Shown here: positions 7,071-14,137 of the stretch, piece by piece
Numbering within the stretch: position 1 is the stretch's first letter
How the letters are laid out: each line of letters begins with the position of its first letter
From: Betaproteobacteria bacterium
GTDB taxonomy: Bacteria > Pseudomonadota > Gammaproteobacteria > Burkholderiales > SG8-39
Direction: 5' to 3'
Assembly: GCA_019237595.1 (NCBI GenBank)
Contig: JAFAGU010000242.1
Location: forward strand, 1-19,282
Length of the DNA: 19,282 nt
Program-made: the position numbers and the translations under genes
The notes under the pieces: model-generated
What the model saw: the letters and a program-made list of their open reading frames with translations, nothing else
Databases searched by the model: none
What the model was told of the DNA's origin: nothing

Positions 7071-7565
7071 ATGTCGCACCAGCCGGTGATCGACGGCTTC
7101 GAGTTCGCGTCGGCCGGCGCGACGCAGGCGGGGCGGTTGCCCGTGAGGGAATTCCCGCGCTTGCGCGACCTGCTCGCCTCGGACGCCGGGGAAGTCGAAT
7201 ACGAGGTTTGCGGCCTGCTCGACGAGCGGGGCCGGCCAGGCTTGCGCCTGGCGGTGCGCGGCACGCTCGAGCTGCGCTGCCGACGCTGCCTCGAGCCGGT
7301 GGCGGCGAAGATCGACGAGGACGAGCTGCTCGTCCTCGCCTCCACTCAGGAGGAGATCGACGCCGAACCGGCCGACGCGGAGCTTCCGGACCGCGTGCTC
7401 GCGAGCAAGGCGATGGCGCTGCGGGACCTGGTCGAGGACCAGATCATCCTCGCGCTGCCGTACGCGCCTAGGCACGAGGCGTGCGCCGCAGGGGCGGCGC
7501 CGCAGGACGAAGGAAAGGTTTTGCCGTTTGCCGGGCTCAAGGGGTTGATGCGCGGCAGGAACTGA
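7071..7565 (+). CDS. yceD: YceD/DUF177 family protein, 23S rRNA accumulation
   Basis: DUF177 (YceD) protein of 164 aa, linked to 23S rRNA accumulation or large-subunit biogenesis in bacteria and plastids; the molecular activity is not established. The N-terminal VIDGFEFA, the central ELRCRRCLEP with C70 and C73, and the late acidic LVEDQIILALPYAPRHE segment with C138 are family hallmarks. The two close Cys and the later Cys suggest a possible metal site. The ATG at 7071 is kept because VIDGFEFA should lie within the first residues. There is no Shine-Dalgarno before it, and the best promoter would start transcription only about 4 bases upstream. Directly upstream of rpmF, the arrangement conserved across bacteria. 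Confidence 0.93.
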   Translation: MSHQPVIDGFEFASAGATQAGRLPVREFPRLRDLLASDAGEVEYEVCGLLDERGRPGLRLAVRGTLELRCRRCLEPVAAKIDEDELLVLASTQEEIDAEPADAELPDRVLASKAMALRDLVEDQIILALPYAPRHEACAAGAAPQDEGKVLPFAGLKGLMRGRN

Positions 7566-7581
7566 ACGAAAGGAGCATCGA

Positions 7582-7761
7582 ATGGCAGTCCAGCAGAACA
7601 AGAAGTCGGCCTCGCGACGCGGCATGCACCGCTCGCACGACCACCTCGGCACGCCGGCCATCGCCGTCGAGCCGACGAGCGGCGAGACGCACCTGCGCCA
7701 CCACGTGAGCCCGACCGGGTTCTACCGCGGGAAGAAGGTCGTCAAGACCAAAGGCGAGTAG
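7582..7761 (+). CDS. rpmF: 50S ribosomal protein L32
   Basis: Ribosomal protein bL32, 59 aa: begins MAVQQNKKSASRRGMHRSHD, then GETHLRHHVSPTGFYRGKKVV. This is the classic L32 pattern of a basic N-terminus followed by a His-containing HLRHH motif. There are no cysteines, so it is the zinc-free form, as in E. coli. A strong Shine-Dalgarno AAGGAG (7570-7575) lies 6 bases before the ATG. It sits between yceD and plsX, the near-universal proteobacterial order that ties ribosome supply to membrane lipid synthesis in one transcript. Confidence 0.98.
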   Translation: MAVQQNKKSASRRGMHRSHDHLGTPAIAVEPTSGETHLRHHVSPTGFYRGKKVVKTKGE

Positions 7762-7766
7762 GCCCG

Positions 7767-8795
7767 CTGGTCACCGTTGCCGTCGATTGCATGGGGGGCG
7801 ATCACGGCCCGCGGGTGACGGTCCCGGCGGCGCTCGATTTCCTCGAGCGCCACGGCGACGTGGAGATCGTCCTCGTCGGCATTCCCGACGCCATCTCGCG
7901 CGCGCTCGCCGAACGCGGCGCTCGCGCGGGCGCGCGCCTTCGCGTGCACGCGGCGAGCGAGGTCGTCGGCATGGACGAGCCGGTCGCCCAGGCGATGCGC
8001 TTCAAGAAGGATTCCTCCATGCGCGTGGCCGTCGACCTCGTGAAGAGAGGCGAGGCGCACGCCTGCGTGAGCGCCGGCAACACGGGCGCGCTCATGGCCA
8101 TTTCGCGCTTCGTGCTGAAGACAATCCCGGGCATCGACCGCCCGGCCATAGCGACCGTCCTGCCGAACGCGCAGGGCGGCTTCACCTACGTGCTCGACCT
8201 CGGCGCGAACGTCGATTGCACCGCCGAGCAGCTGATGCAGTTCGGCCTGATGGGCGCGATGCTCGTGGGCGCGGTCGAGCGTCGCGAGCGCCCGTCGGTC
8301 GGCCTGCTGAACATCGGCGTGGAAGACATCAAGGGGAACGAGACGGTCAAGCACGCCGCGGAGCTTCTGCGCTCGAGCGGGCTCAATTTCTACGGGAACG
8401 TCGAGGGCGACGACATCTACAAAGGAACCACCGACGTGGTGGTCTGTGACGGTTTCGTCGGCAATTCGGTGCTCAAGGCCTCCGAGGGCCTCGCGAAGAT
8501 GATCTTCTCGTTCCTGAAGGCCGAGTTCACGCGCAACCCCGCCCGCATGGCGGTGGCGTGGCTGGCGAAGCCCGTGTTCGATGCGCTGCGCGCCCGCATG
8601 GATCCGGCTCGCTACAACGGGGCGAGCCTGCTCGGCCTGCGCGGCATCGTGATCAAGAGCCATGGCGGCGCCGACGTCGCGGCCTTCGGCCATGCGCTGG
8701 AAAATGCGCTGGAAGAAGTCCTCAACAATGTTCCGGAGCGCATCGCGCAGCGTCTTGCGGCGCTGCCGGGCGCGCCGGCGCCGGCGGCTTCGTGA
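7767..8795 (+). CDS. plsX: Phosphate acyltransferase PlsX
   Basis: Acyl-ACP:phosphate transacylase, a peripheral membrane enzyme that converts acyl-ACP to acyl-phosphate for PlsY in phosphatidic acid synthesis. The conserved first strand and loop VAVDCMGGDHGP is present, then SAGNTGALMA, LDLGANVDC and the C-terminal GAxLLGLRG-like segment NGASLLGLRGIVIKSHGGAD. The first ATG in frame (7791) would delete the VTVAVDC strand, which is part of the fold. No ATG, GTG or TTG lies between it and the rpmF stop. I therefore favour CTG 7767 (M-VTVAVDCMGG, 342 aa), 8 bases after AGGCGAG (7752-7758). Gene identity is certain; the start is inference. The stop overlaps fabH (GTGA). Confidence 0.95.
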   Translation: MVTVAVDCMGGDHGPRVTVPAALDFLERHGDVEIVLVGIPDAISRALAERGARAGARLRVHAASEVVGMDEPVAQAMRFKKDSSMRVAVDLVKRGEAHACVSAGNTGALMAISRFVLKTIPGIDRPAIATVLPNAQGGFTYVLDLGANVDCTAEQLMQFGLMGAMLVGAVERRERPSVGLLNIGVEDIKGNETVKHAAELLRSSGLNFYGNVEGDDIYKGTTDVVVCDGFVGNSVLKASEGLAKMIFSFLKAEFTRNPARMAVAWLAKPVFDALRARMDPARYNGASLLGLRGIVIKSHGGADVAAFGHALENALEEVLNNVPERIAQRLAALPGAPAPAAS

Positions 8796-9751
8796 TCTAT
8801 TCGCGCATCGCCGGGACCGGCAGCTACCTGCCGCCGCGCGTGATGACGAACGACGACTTCGCCAAGCGGCTCGACACGAGCGATGCCTGGATCCGCGAGC
8901 GGACCGGAATCGTGCAGCGGCACATCGCCGACGAGGCCCAATGTTCGAGCGATCTCGCGCTCGAAGCGAGCCGCGCGGCGTTGCAGGCGTCGGGCACCCC
9001 CGCGCAGGACGTCGACCTCATCGTCGTCGCGACTTCCACGCCGGACTACATTTTCCCGAGCACCGCCTGCCTGCTGCAGGCGAAGCTCGGCGTAAGGGGC
9101 TGCGCGGCGTTCGATGTTCAGGCGGTGTGCAGCGGCTTCGTCTACGCGCTTGCGACCGCGGACACATTCCTGAAATCCGGACAATATAGGAAGGCGCTCG
9201 TGGTCGGCGCCGAGGTGTTCTCGAGGATCCTGGACTGGGACGACCGCGCCACCTGCGTGCTATTCGGCGACGGCGCGGGCGCCGTCGTGCTCGCGGCGGA
9301 TTCCAAGCCGGGGATCCATGCGAGCGTGCTGCATGCGGACGGCAGCCAGGTGGGATTGCTCTCCGTGCCGGGGAATGTCTGCAAGGGCCAGATCGTCGGC
9401 TCGCCGTTCCTGCAAATGAACGGGCAGGGGGTCTTCAAGTTCGCGGTGAAGGTGCTCGACGAGGTTGGGCGCGAGACCGTCTCGCGTGCCGGCATGAGCA
9501 TGGAAGAGGTCGACTGGCTCATTCCCCACCAGGCCAACGTGCGGATCCTCGATGCGACGGCGCGCAAGCTCGGGATCGCGCCGGAAAAGCTCGTGAGCAC
9601 CGTCGATCATCATGGCAACACTTCGGCGGCCTCCGTTCCGCTTGCGCTCGACGAATTCGTGCGCTCGGGCAAGATCCGCCCGGGACACCGTGTGCTCATG
9701 GAGGGCGTGGGCGGGGGCTTCACCTGGGGCGCGTCGCTCGCGACGATGTGA
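8792..9751 (+). CDS. fabH: 3-oxoacyl-ACP synthase III (FabH)
   Basis: KAS III, which condenses an acyl-CoA primer (acetyl-CoA in E. coli) with malonyl-ACP to start type II fatty acid synthesis in the cytosol. At 319 aa it is the usual length. The catalytic triad is C113 (QAVCSGF), H246 (IPHQANVRIL) and N276 (HHGNTSAAS). The N-terminal RIAGTGSYLP and C-terminal GVGGGFTWG are diagnostic. The GTG start at 8792 overlaps the plsX stop by 4 bases, so translation is coupled. The frame stays open upstream to 8558 inside plsX but without homology. fabD follows 4 bases after the stop. Confidence 0.98.
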   Translation: MIYSRIAGTGSYLPPRVMTNDDFAKRLDTSDAWIRERTGIVQRHIADEAQCSSDLALEASRAALQASGTPAQDVDLIVVATSTPDYIFPSTACLLQAKLGVRGCAAFDVQAVCSGFVYALATADTFLKSGQYRKALVVGAEVFSRILDWDDRATCVLFGDGAGAVVLAADSKPGIHASVLHADGSQVGLLSVPGNVCKGQIVGSPFLQMNGQGVFKFAVKVLDEVGRETVSRAGMSMEEVDWLIPHQANVRILDATARKLGIAPEKLVSTVDHHGNTSAASVPLALDEFVRSGKIRPGHRVLMEGVGGGFTWGASLATM

Positions 9752-9755
9752 CGCC

Positions 9756-10685
9756 ATGAAGCTCGCCATGGTCTTTCCGGGACAGGGATCGCAGAGCGTC
9801 GGCATGCTGGCCGCCTACGCGGGCGTGCCAGTCATCCAGGAAACGCTCGCGGAGGCGGGAGAGGTCCTCGGGGCGGAATTCGTCCGGCTCCTGCAGGAGG
9901 GACCCGCGGAGCAGCTGAACCTCACGGTGAACACGCAGCCGGCGATGGTGACGGCGGGAGTCGCGGCCTATCGCGGCTGGCTGTCGCTGGGTGGGCCGAA
10001 GCCTGCGCTCGCCGCCGGCCACAGCCTGGGCGAGTACGCGGCTTTCGTGGCTGCCGGCGCGATCGCCTTCCGCGACTGCCTTCCGCTCGTTCGTTTCCGC
10101 GCGCAGGCGATGCAGGAAGCCGTGCCTGCGGGCAAGGGAGCGATGGCGGCCATTCTCGGGCTCGAGCAAGCGCAGGTCCGGCTGGCGTGCGAGGAGGCCG
10201 GAGGCGTCGTCGAGGCGGTGAATTTCAATACGCCGGAGCAGACCGTGATCGCCGGCGAAAAAGGCGCCGTGGAGCGAGCGATGGAGAAATGCAAGGCACG
10301 AGGCGCGAAGCGCGCGATGCCGTTGCCGGTGAGCGCGCCGTTCCACTCGAGCCTCATGAAGCCGGCGGGCGATCGGCTGCAGGGCGAGCTCCAGCGCGTG
10401 ACGTTCACCGCGCCGCTCTTCCCGGTGCTGAACAACGTCGACGTCAAGGCCGAAACGCGGCCCGACGATATCCGCCGCGCGCTCGTGCGGCAGGCGTACT
10501 CGCCGGTGCGCTGGGTGGAGACGATCCGGAAGATGGCGGAGCAGGGCGTGACGCACGTCGTCGAATGCGGCCCGGGCAAGGTGCTCGCCGGAATGGTGAA
10601 GCGGATCGCCCCCGAAATGAAGAGCCTTGTCCTCGCCGACCGCGCCTCGCTCGACGAGGCGCTCTCGGCCGTCAAGGGAGGATGA
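9756..10685 (+). CDS. fabD: Malonyl-CoA:ACP transacylase (FabD)
   Basis: Transfers malonyl from CoA to the phosphopantetheine of AcpP, supplying the extender unit for FabH and FabF. It is 309 aa. The N-terminal FPGQGSQSVGM, nucleophile S90 in GHSLGEYAA, R115 (the substrate-carboxylate clamp) and H197 in SAPFHSS form the expected active site. The ATG at 9756 gives the conserved MKLAMVFPGQGSQ start. Upstream in-frame codons back to 9612 lie within fabH and are not conserved. It ends in GGA GGA TGA, and this same sequence supplies the Shine-Dalgarno for fabG. Confidence 0.98.
   Translation: MKLAMVFPGQGSQSVGMLAAYAGVPVIQETLAEAGEVLGAEFVRLLQEGPAEQLNLTVNTQPAMVTAGVAAYRGWLSLGGPKPALAAGHSLGEYAAFVAAGAIAFRDCLPLVRFRAQAMQEAVPAGKGAMAAILGLEQAQVRLACEEAGGVVEAVNFNTPEQTVIAGEKGAVERAMEKCKARGAKRAMPLPVSAPFHSSLMKPAGDRLQGELQRVTFTAPLFPVLNNVDVKAETRPDDIRRALVRQAYSPVRWVETIRKMAEQGVTHVVECGPGKVLAGMVKRIAPEMKSLVLADRASLDEALSAVKGG
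10675..10681 (+). promoter_or_regulatory. Shine-Dalgarno deciding the fabG start
   Basis: AAGGGAGG at the end of fabD abuts an ATG at 10682 with no spacer but lies 6 bases from a second in-frame ATG at 10688. Only the second has workable spacing, so 10688 is taken as the fabG start. Confidence 0.7.
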
Positions 10686-10687
10686 CC

Positions 10688-11410
10688 ATGCTGGAAGGGA
10701 AGCTCGCCCTCGTCACCGGCGCCTCGCGCGGCATCGGCCGCGCGATTGCGCTGGAGCTTTCAAGGCAGGGCGCCCGCGTCATCGGCACCGCGACGACCGA
10801 AGAAGGCGCCAAGGGAATTTCCGGCGCGGGCCTGCAAGGCAAGGCGCTGAACGTTCGCGATGCGGCGCAGGCCGATGCGTTCCTGAAGCAGGTGCAGGAG
10901 GAGCTCGGCGACGTCCTCATCCTCGTCAACAACGCCGGCATCACCCGCGACAACCTCGCTCTGCGCATGAAGGACGAAGATTTCGATGAAGTCATCGCCA
11001 CCAACCTGCGCGCGGTGTTCCGGCTTTCGCGCGGTGTTATGCGGGGCATGATGAAGGCCCGCTGGGGGCGAATCATCAACATCACTTCGGTCGTAGGCGC
11101 TTCCGGCAATCCGGGGCAGGCGAACTATGCCGCAGCGAAGGCCGGCGTCGTCGGGATGACGAAGTCGCTCGCGGCGGAGCTCGGGAGCCGCAACATCACG
11201 GTCAACTGCGTCGCGCCGGGCTTCATCGACACGGACATGACGCGGGCGCTTGCCGAGGAGCAGAAGGCGCGGCTCCTCGAGCACATCCCGCTCGGGCGGC
11301 TCGGCGCGCCCGAGGACGTGGCCGCGGCGGTGGCGTACCTCGCCTCGCCGCAGGCCGGCTATGTGACGGGCACGGTGCTGCATGTCAATGGCGGGATGTA
11401 CATGTCGTAA
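10688..11410 (+). CDS. fabG: 3-oxoacyl-ACP reductase (FabG)
   Basis: NADPH-dependent short-chain dehydrogenase that reduces 3-ketoacyl-ACP in each elongation cycle. It is 240 aa. The Rossmann glycine motif TGASRGIG is at 10-17, followed by NNAGITRDNL. The catalytic residues are S134 (NITSVVG), Y147 and K151 (YAAAK). The C-terminal PLGRLGAPEDVA and GGMYMS are typical of FabG and set it apart from general SDRs. The ATG at 10688 (MLEGKLALVTG) is preferred over the ATG at 10682 because of SD spacing. A 55-bp gap precedes acpP, the largest within this fab block. Confidence 0.97.
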   Translation: MLEGKLALVTGASRGIGRAIALELSRQGARVIGTATTEEGAKGISGAGLQGKALNVRDAAQADAFLKQVQEELGDVLILVNNAGITRDNLALRMKDEDFDEVIATNLRAVFRLSRGVMRGMMKARWGRIINITSVVGASGNPGQANYAAAKAGVVGMTKSLAAELGSRNITVNCVAPGFIDTDMTRALAEEQKARLLEHIPLGRLGAPEDVAAAVAYLASPQAGYVTGTVLHVNGGMYMS

Positions 11411-11465
11411 AATACGGCCCCTTTCGGCCTGCCTGGGCAAACTTCAGCTAGGGAAGGAAAGAGCG

Positions 11466-11705
11466 ATGGAAAACGTAGAACAACGCGTCAAGAAGATCAT
11501 CGCCGAGCAGCTCGGCGTGAACGAGGCGGAGATCAAGAACGAATCCTCGTTCGTCGACGACCTGGGCGCCGACTCCCTTGACACCGTCGAGCTCGTGATG
11601 GCGCTCGAGGAGGAGTTCGAGACGGAGATTCCCGACGAGGAGGCCGAGAAGATCACGACGGTCCAGCAGGCGATCGACTACGTGAAGGCCCACTCGAAGG
11701 CGTAA
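11466..11705 (+). CDS. acpP: Acyl carrier protein
   Basis: Acidic 79-aa carrier protein that holds growing acyl chains on 4'-phosphopantetheine. The attachment site is S37 in DDLGADSLDTVEL. Helix I (VEQRVKKIIAEQLGV) and the acidic helix II recognition surface (ELVMALEEEFETEIPDEEAEKI) are canonical. The ATG at 11466 follows a purine-rich AAGGAAAGAG Shine-Dalgarno. The 55-bp leader contains a weak GGCC-loop-GGCC stem (11416-11429) and a TAAAAT hexamer (11408-11413) with no convincing -35, so a private promoter is possible but unproven. fabF begins on the base after the stop. It is the shared partner of FabD, FabH, FabG, FabF and PlsX in this window. Confidence 0.99.
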   Translation: MENVEQRVKKIIAEQLGVNEAEIKNESSFVDDLGADSLDTVELVMALEEEFETEIPDEEAEKITTVQQAIDYVKAHSKA

Positions 11706-12944
11706 GTGACACGTCGCAGAGTGGTGCTCACGGGGCTGGGAATCGTCAGCCCCATCGGCAACAGCGTCGCGGAAGCCTGGAAGAACTGCCTCGCCGGCCG
11801 GCCCGGGATCGCGCGCATCACCCGCTTCGATCCGTCGCGGCTCGCCTGCCAGATCGCAGGCGAGGTGAAGGGCTTCGATGTCTCGCCGTACATGTCGCCA
11901 AAGGAGGCGAGGCGCATGGATCTCTTCATCCACTACGGCATGGCGGCCGGCCTGCAGGCGTGGCGGGACGCAGGGCTCGCCGTCACGCCCGAGAATGCGG
12001 AACGCATCGGCGTCAACTTCGGCTCCGGGATCGGCGGCCTCCCGCTCATCGAGGCGATGAAGGAGGAGCTCGACAAGAACGGGCCGCGGCGCATCTCGCC
12101 CTTCTTCATTCCGGGCACCATCATCAACATGATCGCGGGACTGCTTTCGATCGAGGTCGGGGCGAAGGGGCCGAACCTCGCGATGGTGACCGCGTGCACG
12201 ACCTCGACGCACTGCATCGGCGAGGCAGCGAAGTCCATTCGCTACGGCGAGGCCGACGTGATGATCGCCGGGGGGGCGGAGGCGGTGGTCACCGAGCTCG
12301 CCATCGGCGGCTTTGCTTCGGCGCGCGCCCTTTCCACGCGCAACGACGATCCGGGCACGGCGAGCCGGCCGTGGGACAAGGACCGGGACGGCTTCGTCCT
12401 CGGCGAAGGCGCGGGCGCCGTGGTGCTCGAGGAGTACGAGCACGCCAAGGCGCGCGGCGCGAAGATCTATTGCGAGCTGACGGGCTATGGCGTGTCGGCC
12501 GACGCTCACCACATGACTTCGCCGCCCGAAGACGGCGACGGCGCCCTGCGGGCGATGCGCAACGCGCTCAAGGATGCCTCGCTCACCACCGACGCCGTCG
12601 ATTACATCAACGCGCACGGCACATCTACGCCCGTCGGCGACCTCGCGGAGACGATCGCGATCAAGAGGCTCTTCGGCGAGGGCGCGGCGAAGCTCGCCGT
12701 GAACTCCACCAAGTCGATGACGGGACACCTTCTCGGCGCCGCCGGCGGCGTGGAGGCGGTCTTCACGGCCCTCGCCGTGCGCGACCAGGTCTCGCCGCCG
12801 ACGATCAACCTCCGAACTCCCGACCCGCAATGCGACCTCGACTACGTGCCGAACGCCGCGCGGGAGATGCCCATCCGCGCAGCGGTGTCGAATTCCTTCG
12901 GATTCGGCGGCACGAACGGCAGCCTCGTGTTCGTCCGCCTTTGA
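11706..12944 (+). CDS. fabF: 3-oxoacyl-ACP synthase II (FabF)
   Basis: KAS II, the elongating condensing enzyme of type II fatty acid synthesis. It is 412 aa, the standard length. The active-site Cys-His-His set is C164 (VTACTTSTHCIG), H304 (NAHGTSTPVGD) and H341 (KSMTGHLLGAAGG), with K336 just before. The N-terminal RRVVLTGLGIVSPIG and C-terminal NSFGFGGTN are diagnostic. The HGTSTPVGD and TACTTS patterns favour FabF over FabB, and the position after acpP agrees. The GTG start lies directly after the acpP TAA, with GAAGG 5 bases upstream in the end of acpP. The stop overlaps a TTG start of the next gene (TTGA). Confidence 0.98.
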   Translation: MTRRRVVLTGLGIVSPIGNSVAEAWKNCLAGRPGIARITRFDPSRLACQIAGEVKGFDVSPYMSPKEARRMDLFIHYGMAAGLQAWRDAGLAVTPENAERIGVNFGSGIGGLPLIEAMKEELDKNGPRRISPFFIPGTIINMIAGLLSIEVGAKGPNLAMVTACTTSTHCIGEAAKSIRYGEADVMIAGGAEAVVTELAIGGFASARALSTRNDDPGTASRPWDKDRDGFVLGEGAGAVVLEEYEHAKARGAKIYCELTGYGVSADAHHMTSPPEDGDGALRAMRNALKDASLTTDAVDYINAHGTSTPVGDLAETIAIKRLFGEGAAKLAVNSTKSMTGHLLGAAGGVEAVFTALAVRDQVSPPTINLRTPDPQCDLDYVPNAAREMPIRAAVSNSFGFGGTNGSLVFVRL

Positions 12945-13375
12945 GCGCTTTCCAGCTGCGCCCTTCGCCGCGCCTTGCGGCGCTCCTCGTTGTCCTGCAT
13001 CTGGCCGCGGCCGGCGCCGCAGCTGCGGTGGTTCCCGGCGCGCCAGGCCTCGCGCTCGGCATCGCCATCGCGGCACTTGGCGGCGCGAGCGCCTGGCGAG
13101 TCGCCCTGCTGCGCGGCCCCCGGTCCCTTCGCGCCGTCGAGCTCGCGGCCGACACGCTGGCGCTCTCGTTCGCGAACGGCGCCGTTATCCGCGCGAAGGC
13201 CTCCGAGCGGCGCTATGTAAGCCGTTTCCTCGTGGCCGTGCCCGTGCGCGGAACGCCGCTGCGCACCGTCTTCGTGACCGCCGACATGCTCGACCGGGAA
13301 TCGTTCCGCCAGCTGCGCCTATGGGCGCTCTGGGGCAGGACCGCGGGCGTGGCGCCGAAGCCACTCGCTGGCTGA
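12941..13375 (+). CDS. YgfX-like inner-membrane protein
   Basis: Small membrane protein of 144 aa resembling the YgfX (CptA-type) family, seen in many betaproteobacteria between fabF and rpoE. The N-terminus LRPSPRLAALLVV is followed by two hydrophobic helices (about 12-31 and 35-52). A basic loop and a soluble C-terminal domain follow, ending TADMLDRESFRQLRLWALWG, which matches the family's D-x-L-D-x-E-x-F-R-x-L-R signature. E. coli YgfX has been proposed as a toxin opposed by SdhE/YgfY, but no sdhE lies in this window and a toxin role here is unproven. The start chosen is TTG 12941, overlapping the fabF TGA (TTGA); no Shine-Dalgarno is visible, so translation likely depends on fabF. The match is remembered similarity, so the family call is moderate. 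Confidence 0.7.
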   Translation: MSAFQLRPSPRLAALLVVLHLAAAGAAAAVVPGAPGLALGIAIAALGGASAWRVALLRGPRSLRAVELAADTLALSFANGAVIRAKASERRYVSRFLVAVPVRGTPLRTVFVTADMLDRESFRQLRLWALWGRTAGVAPKPLAG

Positions 13376-13396
13376 CGCGATGACCCCGCGGCGGGC

Positions 13397-13424
13397 CGAA
13401 CTATTTCCAGGCCGGTGCGTCTAT
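13397..13424 (+). promoter_or_regulatory. Candidate sigma-E promoter of rpoE
   Basis: CGAACTA (13397-13403) and TCTAT (13420-13424) are separated by 16 bases. They resemble the sigma-E consensus GGAACTT-N16-TCTGA, with two mismatches in the -35. The element lies about 90 bases upstream of the rpoE ATG. The -10 overlaps an inverted repeat CTATG-GCA-CATAG (13421-13433). Autoregulation of rpoE by its own sigma factor is established in enterics and Pseudomonas; here it is inferred from the motif. Confidence 0.5.
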
Positions 13425-13513
13425 GGCACATAGGCGTTGCAAACCGGGTCGTCAGTACGGGGGTGGGGAGCCCTCGCCCGGGGGTGCAGGCAGCCGGATG
13501 AACGGGCGGTCCG

Positions 13514-14113
13514 ATGTCCGACCGTGAGATCGACCGGCAGCTCGTCCTCCGGGCGCAAAGCGGCGACAAGCAGGCGTTCAACCTGCTCGTCGAGAAGTAC
13601 CAGCGCAAGCTGGCGCGGCTCCTGTCGCGGTTCATCCGCAACCCCGCGGAGGTCGAGGATGTGACGCAGGAAGCGTTCATCAAGGCCTACCGCGCGCTTC
13701 CCGCGTTCCGGGGCGACAGCGCCTTTTATACGTGGCTGTACCGGATTGGAATCAATACGGCCAAGAACTACCTCATGGCCATGGGCCGGCGGGCGCCGAC
13801 CTCCACCGAGGTAGAGGCCGAAGAGGCGGAAGGGTTCGAGGAAGGCGAGCAGTTGCGGGACATCAATACGCCGGAGAGCGTGCTGCTGTCCAACGAGATC
13901 GCGCAGACGGTGAACTCGACGATCGAGCGGCTGCCGGAGGAATTGAGGACGGCGATCCAGATGCGCGAGATCGAGGGCATGAGCTACGAGGACATCGCCA
14001 AGGCGATGGACTGCCCCATCGGGACGGTTCGATCGAGGATTTTCCGGGCCCGGGAGGCAATCGCGGCGGAGCTTCGGCCGCTGCTGGGGACGACCAAGGA
14101 CAAGCGGTGGTAG
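13514..14113 (+). CDS. rpoE: RNA polymerase sigma factor RpoE (sigma-E/AlgU)
   Basis: ECF sigma factor of 199 aa that directs RNA polymerase to envelope-stress promoters. Sigma region 2 covers about residues 25-92 (YQRKLARLLSRFI, EVEDVTQEAFIKAYRALPAFRGDSAFYTWLYRIGINTAKNY). An acidic linker (about 97-120) leads to sigma region 4 at about 135-187, with LPEELRTAIQMREIEGMSYEDIA and the helix-turn-helix CPIGTVRSRIFRAREAI. The strong match to E. coli RpoE and Pseudomonas AlgU, plus rseA, rseB and degP downstream, fixes the assignment among ECF factors. The ATG at 13514 gives the usual MSDREIDRQLV start, with GGGCGG 4 bases upstream. The 138-bp upstream gap contains a candidate self-recognised promoter. 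Confidence 0.98.
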   Translation: MSDREIDRQLVLRAQSGDKQAFNLLVEKYQRKLARLLSRFIRNPAEVEDVTQEAFIKAYRALPAFRGDSAFYTWLYRIGINTAKNYLMAMGRRAPTSTEVEAEEAEGFEEGEQLRDINTPESVLLSNEIAQTVNSTIERLPEELRTAIQMREIEGMSYEDIAKAMDCPIGTVRSRIFRAREAIAAELRPLLGTTKDKRW

Positions 14114-14137
14114 CGTGAAAGGCAAGGTGGCGGGGGC

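Noticed and set aside
7022..7345. Upstream extension of maf across yceD
   Set aside because: Ser/Arg-rich, non-homologous translation antisense to yceD; the conserved LASTSPYRR motif starts right after the ATG at 7021.
10682..10684. First of two ATG codons for fabG
   Set aside because: It abuts the GGGAGG Shine-Dalgarno with no spacer; the ATG at 10688 has a 6-base spacer and gives the usual MLEGK start.
11408..11413. TAAAAT as a -10 for a private acpP promoter
   Set aside because: No acceptable -35 at 16-18 bases upstream; may still be real, but not supported by sequence alone.
13384..13395. CCCGCGGCGGG as a terminator after the fab block
   Set aside because: The stem is only about 4 bp and no T-run follows.
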